Positions 32,005-39,227 of a stretch of DNA of 64,000 nucleotides are shown here, one piece after another. Source of the DNA: CAYFRC01 sp050946115. GTDB taxonomy: Bacteria > Bacillota > Clostridia > Christensenellales > Aristaeellaceae. The notes under the pieces are model-generated. The model made no database searches. It worked only from the letters and a program-made list of their open reading frames with translations, and was not told the DNA's origin. A program made the position numbers and the translations under genes. Position 1 is the first letter of the stretch. Each line of letters begins with the position of its first letter. The stretch covers positions 124,001 through 188,000 of the forward strand of contig JBMNUF010000002.1 of NCBI GenBank assembly GCA_050946115.1, given 5' to 3'.

Positions 32005-35000
32005 TTGCGGCTAAAGAGACTGGAGATACAGGGGTTCAAGTCGTTCGCCGACAAGGTGGAGATCACGTTCGAGGACGGGATCACCGGCGTCGTGGGGCCG
32101 AACGGCAGCGGCAAGAGCAATATCGCCGATGCCGTCCGCTGGGTGCTGGGCGAACAGAGCGCGAAATCGCTGCGCGGCACCAAGATGGAGGACGTCATCT
32201 TCGGCGGCACGGAAAAGCGCAGGCGGCTCGCGTTCTGCGAGGTTTCGCTCATCTTCGACAACGAAGACGGGGCGCTGCCTATAGATTTTCGCGAGGTTTC
32301 CGTCACGCGTCGCGCCTATCGAAGCGGCGAGAGCGAATACTCCATCAACCGCCAGACGTGCCGCCTGCGCGACATCGTGGATCTGTTCCGCGACACGGGC
32401 ATCGGCAAGGAAGGCTATTCCCTGATCAGCCAGGGCAGGATCGATGAAATCCTGTCCAGCAGGAGCGAAGAGCGCCGCAACGTATTCGAAGAAGCGGCGG
32501 GTATCGTCAAATACAAGGCGCGCAAGCAGGAGGCGGAGCGCAGGCTCGAAAATACGCGCGCGAACCTGTCGCGCGCGGAGGATATCCTGCGGGAGCTTAC
32601 GAACCGCGTAGAGCCGCTTCGCAGGCAGAGCGAAACGGCAAAGCGGTATATCCTGCTTCGCGACGAGCTGAAAAAGCTGGACCTCAACGTGTTCCTCGCG
32701 AAAAGCGAGCACGGCGAGGCGAGGCTTTCCGAGCTTTCCGAAACGCTGGAGGGCTTTCAGGCGATCCTCTCCGAGGCGGAATCTCTGCAAACGCGTTACG
32801 CAGCGGAGCGCGACGAAACACAGGAACACCTGGCAATCTTAGAGGAGGAAGCCGCCGCCGCGCGGGAAACCGTGCAGGAGGCGATCCGCAGGACGGAGGC
32901 GCAGGAAGGCGCGGTATCCGTCCTGAAGGAGCGCATGCTTTCCTCCGAGCGCGACAGAGAGCGCCTGCTCTCCGAAAAGAATGCCGCCGAACAGGGCGAG
33001 GGCGGCGTGGACGCGGAAATCGTGCGCCTGGGCGAAAAAATCGGGCTGGAAGAAGAAGCGCTGCGCGAGGCGCAGGATGCGCTTTCGCGCGAGCGGGAGG
33101 AGCTCTCTTCCGCAGAAGAAACGCTTCGGGAAACGGAAGAAAAGCTGGAAGCCGCAAAGGCGGAACTCATCTCCGTCATGAACGGGCTTTCGGACGTCCG
33201 CAGCGAGACGGCGCGCCTTTCGGCCCTGCGCGATGCGCTTTCGGAGCGCGTCAAGGCGGCGGAGGACGATTCCGGCAGGGACGAAGTAGACCTTTCCGAG
33301 CTCAAAAATCAGCTCGAGGAGGCATCCGAGGCGCTCCAAGGCGGCACTGCAGAGCGCGAAAGGCTCTCCGCATCGCTCGCACAGGCGGAAAAGCGGAGTG
33401 CGGACGGGAAAAACCGGCGCTTCGCGCTCGATACCGAGATACGGACGCTCTCCGAGACCCTGCAGGCGGCGCTTTCGCGGCTGAAACTGCTCGAAGAAAT
33501 GCAGCGCGATTACGAGGGCTACCAGTATTCCGTCAAAAACGTCCTCATGCACGCGCAGCGCCAGGGGGAAAGCGGCGTGCGCGGCGTGGTCGCGTCGCTC
33601 CTTTCGGTGCCAAGGCAGTACGAGCGCGCCATCGACATGGTGCTCGGCGCGGCGCTGCAAAACGTGGTCGTCGACCGCGAGGAAGACGCCAAGCGCATGA
33701 TCGATTACCTCCGCCAGAACCGCATGGGCCGCGCGACGTTTTTGCCGATCAGCGCGGTGCGGGGCAGGACGCTCGACCACGGCGAGCGGCAGGTGCTCAA
33801 CATGCCCGGCTGCATCGGGGTCGCGAGCGAACTCGTATCCTACAGCGCGGAGTATAAGGGCGTCATGGAGAACCTCTTAGGGCGCACCGTGATCGCGGAA
33901 GATCTGGACAGCGGCATCGCAATCATGCGGGCGGGGCGGCACGCGTTCCGTCTGGTGACGCTGGACGGCGATGTGATGCACTCGGGCGGCTCGATGACGG
34001 GCGGCAGCGCGCAGAGCCGCGCGACGAGCCTGCTTTCGAGAGAGCGCGAGGTCGCGGAGCAGAAAAAGCAGATTGTAGACGTGCGCGAAAATCTCGCCAA
34101 GGCAGAGGCGGAAAAGGCCGCGCTCGCGCAATCCTTGGCAAAGACGGCCGAGGAGAGAGCGTCCCTTGCCGAACAGCTACGCGCGCAGGAGCTTCTGTGC
34201 GCGCGGAACGAGGAGCGCCTCGAGGGCGCGCGCGCGGAATACGAGCATCGGGCGCAGCATACCAAGCTGGCGTTTGAGGAAAAGGAGCAGCTCATCACGC
34301 AGCTCGCGCTGACCGAGGAGGCGCTGCAAAACATTTCGGGTGCGCAGGGCGCGGGCGAAGACGCGCGCGGCAGGCTCCACGCGGACATCACCGAGACGCA
34401 ATCGCGCCTCACCCCCCTTCGTTCGAAGGCGGAGGCGCTGCGCAAGGCGGTGCAGGACGAAAGCGTCCGCACGGCATCCCTCGCGCGCGGACTCGAGGCC
34501 GCAAAAGCCGACAGGAACCGCCTGACGCACGACAAACAGAACATGCAAAAGCTGCTCACAGACAGCGCGCGCCTTTTGGCAGAAAAGGAAGCGTCGCTCG
34601 CGGAGGACCAAGCGTCTCTCGCGGACGCGGAAAAGGCGCTGACCGAAGCCAAAAAGGCGCTCGACGGGGCGAGGGCGGGCTTTCAGGACAAAGATACACA
34701 GCGAACGGGCGCGCAGGAGCGCATTTTGGAGACGGGGCGTCTGCTCGACGCGCAGCGCGTGCGCATCGACGAGTATTCCGAGCGCAAACACCGCGCGGAG
34801 TTTCAGAAGGCGCGCATCGAGGACGACATCGCCCAGATGACGCGGCGCATCTGGGAGGATTACGAGCTGACAGTCGAAGGCGCGAAGGCGTTTCGCGACG
34901 AGGACGTCAAAACGTCGGGCGCGGAAAAGCGCATCGCCGAGATTCGGCAGGAAATCAAGCGCATGGGAAACGTCAACGTCGCATCGCTGGACGAATTTCG

Positions 35001-35580
35001 GGAGGTGTCCGCGCGCGTCGAGGATATGACCGCACAGCGCGGCGACCTCATGAAGGCGCAGATCGACTTGCAGGACATCATCGACGAGCTGCTCAAAAAG
35101 ATGGAAGCACGATTCAAAGCGCAGTTTGAGGCGCTCGACCGATCTTTCCGCCGCACGTTCGTGCGCCTGTTCGGCGGCGGGCAGGCGGCATTGCGGCTCA
35201 CCGACCCCAAGGACGCGCTGAACTGCGAGATCGAGGTGTTCGCGCAGCCGCCGGGGAAAAAGTTGCAGCTGCTCTCGCTGCTCTCGGGCGGCGAACGGGC
35301 GTTGACCGCCATTGCGATCCTCATGGCGATCCTCGAGATCAAGCCGTCGCCGTTCTGCTTTCTGGACGAGATCGAGGCGGCGCTCGACGACGCGAACATC
35401 GACAACTTCGCGGACACGCTGCGCGAATACGCGAAGGAGACGCAGTTTATCATCATAACGCACAGAAAGGGCACCATGGCGCGCTGCGACGCGCTCTATG
35501 GTGTGACGATGGAGGAAAAGGGCGTTTCGCGCGTGATGAGCGTAAAATTGCAGGATGCAGAGGCCATCGGAGGCGCATAA
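32005..35580 (+). CDS. smc: Chromosome segregation protein SMC
   Basis: 1191 aa. Walker A G-P-N-G-S-G-K-S at 31-38, then a first coiled coil rich in Glu, Ala and Arg. The hinge lies around Y-E-G-Y-Q-Y-S-V-K-N and G-V-R-G-V-V-A-S-L, with G-G-S-M-T-G-G at its end, then the second coil. The C-terminal head has L-S-G-G-E-R-A-L-T-A and Walker B F-C-F-L-D-E-I-E-A-A-L-D. It compacts and segregates the chromosome with ScpAB. The start is TTG (M-R-L-K-R-L-E-I) with GGAGG 9 nt upstream; an in-frame ATG three codons earlier touches the GGAGG and is less likely. Confidence 0.96.
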   Translation: MRLKRLEIQGFKSFADKVEITFEDGITGVVGPNGSGKSNIADAVRWVLGEQSAKSLRGTKMEDVIFGGTEKRRRLAFCEVSLIFDNEDGALPIDFREVSVTRRAYRSGESEYSINRQTCRLRDIVDLFRDTGIGKEGYSLISQGRIDEILSSRSEERRNVFEEAAGIVKYKARKQEAERRLENTRANLSRAEDILRELTNRVEPLRRQSETAKRYILLRDELKKLDLNVFLAKSEHGEARLSELSETLEGFQAILSEAESLQTRYAAERDETQEHLAILEEEAAAARETVQEAIRRTEAQEGAVSVLKERMLSSERDRERLLSEKNAAEQGEGGVDAEIVRLGEKIGLEEEALREAQDALSREREELSSAEETLRETEEKLEAAKAELISVMNGLSDVRSETARLSALRDALSERVKAAEDDSGRDEVDLSELKNQLEEASEALQGGTAERERLSASLAQAEKRSADGKNRRFALDTEIRTLSETLQAALSRLKLLEEMQRDYEGYQYSVKNVLMHAQRQGESGVRGVVASLLSVPRQYERAIDMVLGAALQNVVVDREEDAKRMIDYLRQNRMGRATFLPISAVRGRTLDHGERQVLNMPGCIGVASELVSYSAEYKGVMENLLGRTVIAEDLDSGIAIMRAGRHAFRLVTLDGDVMHSGGSMTGGSAQSRATSLLSREREVAEQKKQIVDVRENLAKAEAEKAALAQSLAKTAEERASLAEQLRAQELLCARNEERLEGARAEYEHRAQHTKLAFEEKEQLITQLALTEEALQNISGAQGAGEDARGRLHADITETQSRLTPLRSKAEALRKAVQDESVRTASLARGLEAAKADRNRLTHDKQNMQKLLTDSARLLAEKEASLAEDQASLADAEKALTEAKKALDGARAGFQDKDTQRTGAQERILETGRLLDAQRVRIDEYSERKHRAEFQKARIEDDIAQMTRRIWEDYELTVEGAKAFRDEDVKTSGAEKRIAEIRQEIKRMGNVNVASLDEFREVSARVEDMTAQRGDLMKAQIDLQDIIDELLKKMEARFKAQFEALDRSFRRTFVRLFGGGQAALRLTDPKDALNCEIEVFAQPPGKKLQLLSLLSGGERALTAIAILMAILEIKPSPFCFLDEIEAALDDANIDNFADTLREYAKETQFIIITHRKGTMARCDALYGVTMEEKGVSRVMSVKLQDAEAIGGA

Positions 35581-35602
35581 CACGGGCAAAGGAGGGGCTT
35601 TT

Positions 35603-36499
35603 ATGGGCCTTTTTGACAGAATCAAGCAAACATTGACCAAGACCCGCCAAAACGTGACGGGGCGCATGGACGAACTCGTCGCGCAGTATACGGAGCTGGA
35701 CGACGATTTCTACGAGGATTTGACGGACATCCTCATCATGGCGGATGTCGGCGTGAAGACGTCGGAGGCGGCGGTATCGCGCCTTCGCGAAAAGTGCCGC
35801 GCGGAGAAGATCGGAAATCCCAATGAGGCGCGGCAGGAGCTGCAAAAGATTTTGATCGACATCATGGGAAACGAGCCGATGCACCTTGCCTCCCCGATGG
35901 TGCTCATCGTGATCGGGGTGAACGGCGTGGGGAAGACGACGTCCATCGGCAAGCTCGCGACGCGGTTTAAGACGGTAGGCAGGCGCGTCATCATCTGCGC
36001 GGCGGACACGTTCCGCGCGGCGGCGGCGGACCAGCTCGCGGTGTGGGCGGAGCGCGCCGACGTCCCGCTCGTCCGAAAGGCAGAGGGCTCGGACCCCGCT
36101 TCGGTGGTGTACGAGGGCATCCAGGTCGCGAAGCAAAAGCACGCGGACATCCTGGTCGTCGACACGGCGGGCAGACTCCACAACAAGAAAAACCTGATGG
36201 ATGAACTGAAAAAAATCTCCCGCGTGGTGTCCAGAGAGTACCCCGAGGCGACGTACAAGGCGCTGCTCGTGATCGACGCGACGACGGGGCAGAACGGGCT
36301 CGCCCAGGCGGACGTATTCAAAGACGTGGCGGATCTGGACGGCATCATCCTGACGAAGTTGGACGGCACGGCGAAGGGCGGCATCGCGATCGCCATCCGC
36401 AGCGAACTGGGGCTGCCCGTGCGCTATATCGGAATCGGCGAACAGATAGACGACCTCGAGCCGTTTGAAGCGAAGGACTTTATCGAAGCGATCTTCTGA
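35603..36499 (+). CDS. ftsY: Signal recognition particle receptor FtsY
   Basis: 298 aa, the short form without an acidic N-terminal extension. NG domain: G-V-N-G-V-G-K-T-T (P-loop), A-A-D-T-F-R-A-A-A, V-V-D-T-A-G-R, T-K-L-D-G-T-A-K-G-G and G-E-Q-I-D-D-L-E-P-F. The GTPase receives ribosome-SRP complexes at the membrane. AAAGGAGGGG precedes the ATG, 22 nt after smc. The usual next genes ylxM and ffh are absent; a pfkB-type kinase follows instead. Confidence 0.96.
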   Translation: MGLFDRIKQTLTKTRQNVTGRMDELVAQYTELDDDFYEDLTDILIMADVGVKTSEAAVSRLREKCRAEKIGNPNEARQELQKILIDIMGNEPMHLASPMVLIVIGVNGVGKTTSIGKLATRFKTVGRRVIICAADTFRAAAADQLAVWAERADVPLVRKAEGSDPASVVYEGIQVAKQKHADILVVDTAGRLHNKKNLMDELKKISRVVSREYPEATYKALLVIDATTGQNGLAQADVFKDVADLDGIILTKLDGTAKGGIAIAIRSELGLPVRYIGIGEQIDDLEPFEAKDFIEAIF

Positions 36500-36526
36500 C
36501 ATCGAGAACAGGGCGGTGAAAAGACT

Positions 36527-37456
36527 ATGATTACGGCGGTGAGCCTGAACCCGAGCATCGACAAGATGGTGACTGTCGAACAGTTTACCTACGGCGCTAC
36601 CAACCGCGTCACGCACACGAGAAACGACCCGAGCGGCAAGGCCGTAAACGTGGCGATCACGGCTTCGGAGCTGGGCGTAGAGACGGAGTGCATCGGCTTT
36701 CTCTACGAGGAAAACGGGCGCATGGTGGAAAACAGGCTTTTGCTCCACGGCGTAAAGACGGATTTCCTCTGGCAGGAGGGGCGCGTCCGCACGAACATCA
36801 AGCTGCTGGACGCCTCGCGCTCCATCGTAACCGAGATCAACGAGGCGGGCGTCCCCGTCACACAGGACGCCCTTCAAAAGATGCTGGAACTTGTGGCGAA
36901 CCACGCGCAGGACAGCGATTTCCTGGTGCTCACGGGGTCGCTGCCGCCGGGATGCCCCAAGGACTTCTACAGGACGATCATCGAGGCGGTGGAGGGGCTG
37001 AACTGCAGGTGCGTGCTCGACGCGGAGGGTGAGGCGCTTATAAAAGGGCTCGAGGCAAAGCCCTTCCTCATCAAGCCGAACCTGCACGAGGCGGAAATTG
37101 CGGCGGGGCGACCGCTTCAGTCCCTTTCGGACGTACGCGAAGCCGCCGCGCGCTTTTTGGACATGGGCGCGGAAAACGTCGTGGTCTCCATGGGCAGCAA
37201 GGGCGCGATGCTCGTAAACGGGCGCGGCGCGTATTTTGCGGAACAGATTCCCGTGCAGGTCAAATCGACCGTCGGCGCGGGCGATGCGATGGTCGCGGGG
37301 CTCGTCGCAGGATTCATGGGGGATCTCCCCGACGAGGACGTGCTGCGCATGGGCGTCGCGTGCGCCACCGCGAGCGTGGTGCAGGAAGGGTCCCAGCTCA
37401 TGGAGCGGGAGACGTACAAAAACTTCTATAAGCAGATACAGGTACAGGAATTGTAA
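36527..37456 (+). CDS. PfkB-family hexose kinase (1-phosphofructokinase/tagatose-6-phosphate kinase type)
   Basis: 309 aa. Starts I-T-A-V-S-L-N-P-S-I-D-K as in FruK/LacC, has G-K-A-V-N-V-A, L-T-G-S-L-P-P-G and the catalytic T-V-G-A-G-D-A-M-V-A-G near residue 245. It phosphorylates a phosphorylated hexose at C1 or C6. No PTS gene is near, so fructose-1-phosphate from a PTS is only one option. GGGCGGTG upstream; 27 nt after ftsY and 15 nt before hom, in the same apparent transcript. Confidence 0.88.
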   Translation: MITAVSLNPSIDKMVTVEQFTYGATNRVTHTRNDPSGKAVNVAITASELGVETECIGFLYEENGRMVENRLLLHGVKTDFLWQEGRVRTNIKLLDASRSIVTEINEAGVPVTQDALQKMLELVANHAQDSDFLVLTGSLPPGCPKDFYRTIIEAVEGLNCRCVLDAEGEALIKGLEAKPFLIKPNLHEAEIAAGRPLQSLSDVREAAARFLDMGAENVVVSMGSKGAMLVNGRGAYFAEQIPVQVKSTVGAGDAMVAGLVAGFMGDLPDEDVLRMGVACATASVVQEGSQLMERETYKNFYKQIQVQEL

Positions 37457-37471
37457 AGGAGAGATACCCAA

Positions 37472-38653
37472 ATGATTGGCGTTGCGGTTTGCGGTCTCGG
37501 CGTCGTCGGCTCCGGCGTCGTCAAAATGCTGACGGAGAGTCAAAAGCGGCTGTCCCTCGCGACGGGAGAACAGATCGAGCTCCTCTACGGCGTGGACATT
37601 CGGGAGGTTTCGCTTCCGAGCGGGGTGTGCCTCGTACACGATCTCGATGCGCCGCTCAAAGACGATCGCGTGAAGATCGTCGTGGAGGCGATCGGCGGCG
37701 TTCGCATCGCGCACGAATATACGAAGCGCGCGCTCACGGCGGGGCGCTGGGTCGTGACGAGCAACAAGGAACTCGTCGCGACGCACGGGGACGAGCTGTG
37801 CGTGATCGCAAAGGAACACGGCGCGGAATATCTCTTTGAGGCGAGCGTGGGCGGCGGCGTGCCGATCCTGCGCCCGTTAAACGCATGCCTTGCGGGCGAC
37901 CGCATTACGGAGATCAACGGCATCGTAAACGGCAGCACAAATTATCTTTTGACGCGCATGAAAAACGAGGGGCTCGGCTACGAAGAGGCGCTCGCGGACG
38001 CGAAAAAGCTCGGCTATGTCGAGGCGAACCCCGCCGCGGACATCGAGGGCTGGGATACGCGGCGCAAGCTCGCGATTCTGGCAAACGCGGCGTTCGGCTC
38101 GCGCTTTTCCGACGAAAAGGATATCCCGACGACGGGCATTTCCGCCGTCACGAGGGAGGATTTTTCCGCCTGCGCCGCATTCGGCGGAACGCTGAAATTG
38201 ATCGCGCACGCGAAAAAGACGGAGGACGGCTGGCAGGGCTGGGTACATCCCGCATTTGTCGCACATGGCAGTTCCTTTGCCGCCGTGAACGACGTGTTTA
38301 ACGGCATTATGGTGCATGGTGAAGCCGTCGGCGACGTGTTCTTTGCCGGGCGCGGCGCGGGGAGCATGCCCACGGCGAACGCGGTCATCGGCGACATCAT
38401 CGACGCGGCGCGGCACATGCAATCGGGCCTAAAGCGAAACGCCTTTTCGGAGACGCCGCCGTTTTGCGGCGCGGATCTTCCGGAAAAGGCGATCGTCCGC
38501 ATAACGGGCGCGACGCGGGAGGAAATCCGCGCGATCCTTCCGGAGTGCGAAATCCACATGCAGGACGGCGTGCTTGCGGTTCTCTGCGCCGGAAAAGATG
38601 CCGAAAAACTCTCCGCGTTTTCGGGCAGCGGCATCCCGCTGTACGTGGTCTAA
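37472..38653 (+). CDS. hom: Homoserine dehydrogenase
   Basis: 393 aa. NAD(P)-binding G-L-G-V-V-G-S-G-V near residue 8, S-N-K-E-L-V-A-T, I-V-N-G-S-T-N-Y-L-L, and the signature A-D-I-E-G-W-D-T-R-R-K-L-A-I-L-A with the catalytic Lys region before it. It reduces aspartate semialdehyde to homoserine on the way to threonine and methionine. The tail after about residue 330 is a short possible ACT-like regulatory domain, reduced compared with the usual 430 aa enzyme. AAAGGAGAG precedes the ATG. Last gene of the T-box-headed run. Confidence 0.94.
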   Translation: MIGVAVCGLGVVGSGVVKMLTESQKRLSLATGEQIELLYGVDIREVSLPSGVCLVHDLDAPLKDDRVKIVVEAIGGVRIAHEYTKRALTAGRWVVTSNKELVATHGDELCVIAKEHGAEYLFEASVGGGVPILRPLNACLAGDRITEINGIVNGSTNYLLTRMKNEGLGYEEALADAKKLGYVEANPAADIEGWDTRRKLAILANAAFGSRFSDEKDIPTTGISAVTREDFSACAAFGGTLKLIAHAKKTEDGWQGWVHPAFVAHGSSFAAVNDVFNGIMVHGEAVGDVFFAGRGAGSMPTANAVIGDIIDAARHMQSGLKRNAFSETPPFCGADLPEKAIVRITGATREEIRAILPECEIHMQDGVLAVLCAGKDAEKLSAFSGSGIPLYVV

Positions 38654-38683
38654 AAAGGCTCTTGCAACCAAAAAACAGGAACG

Positions 38684-38738
38684 CCCGCCCACCCACCCTA
38701 TATTGGTTATGTGCTTTTGTGGGGAAAGGCGGGTTTTC
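38684..38738 (+). terminator. Probable terminator after hom
   Basis: CCCGCC (38684-38689) pairs with GGCGGG (38728-38733), with an inner CCCAC/GTGGG pairing, followed by TTTTCGTT. The loop is long, so confidence is moderate. Confidence 0.5.
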
Positions 38739-38739
38739 G

Positions 38740-38964
38740 TTCCTTGCGAAGCCGCTGTGTTTGCATGGTTTTGGCATTAGAAATACGGTTTTTGGGAATT
38801 CGTGGCTTTTTATTCCTTGCGGCGATGTATTCGTTTCTCGCGCCACCGCAAAGACCGTAAATCTATATCACTAAGCGGTATAGTAATAGCAGCAGCCGTG
38901 CGCAGCGGCTGCAAAATACCTATGTTTTTCGTTTGATAACTTGAAAAATACCGCACAACAGGGC
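38740..38964. other. Non-coding stretch at the left border of the low-GC island
   Basis: No gene with a ribosome binding site could be seen between the hom terminator and the next promoter. The sequence becomes T- and A-richer than what precedes it. One perfect hairpin, GCAGCCG-TGCGCAG-CGGCTGC (38892-38912), has no T-run. No direct repeats that would mark an integration site were found. Confidence 0.5.
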
Positions 38965-38994
38965 TTGCCAACAGGACACCGGATATAGTATAAT
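38965..38994 (+). promoter_or_regulatory. Promoter of the small ORF/lipase unit
   Basis: TTGCCA (38965-38970), 18 nt, TATAAT (38989-38994). Transcription would start near 39001. Confidence 0.6.
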
Positions 38995-39015
38995 GCCCTA
39001 AATGGATGCACGGAA

Positions 39016-39207
39016 GTGTCTCTTACGGAAACCGGAATATGTATTTTGGCTATCTATGGGGGTGTTGCCATTTTCTACTCGATGTCTTTTTCAACTTCCT
39101 TCGTACGATCGTACCGCAATGCAGCAGACCTTTGTGGAAAAAGGTTGTCCGCCAAACCCGAAGAGGTTTCACCATCTGAAGAGTCAAGCTTTTCGATGAA
39201 AAAATGA
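39016..39207 (+). CDS. Possible small membrane protein upstream of the lipase
   Basis: 63 aa from a GTG. Residues about 8-30 are one hydrophobic helix (I-C-I-L-A-I-Y-G-G-V-A-I-F-Y), followed by a polar, Ser/Glu/Lys-rich tail. The stop is only 20 nt before the lipase ATG, so it could be a leader ORF coupled to lipase translation. The ribosome site is weak. A second frame starting at 39002 begins at the transcription start and was not accepted. No family recognised. Confidence 0.35.
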   Translation: MSLTETGICILAIYGGVAIFYSMSFSTSFVRSYRNAADLCGKRLSAKPEEVSPSEESSFSMKK

Positions 39208-39227
39208 ATCAAGGAGGAGAATGGAAT

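Noticed and set aside
35453..37819. 788-codon open frame on the minus strand across ftsY, pfkB and hom
   Set aside because: Arg/His/Asp-rich without domain motifs, and it lies over well-supported genes. Shadow frame.
39002..39199. 65-codon frame starting with ATG at the lipase promoter
   Set aside because: The ATG is at the expected transcription start, there is no ribosome site and the peptide has no protein-like pattern.
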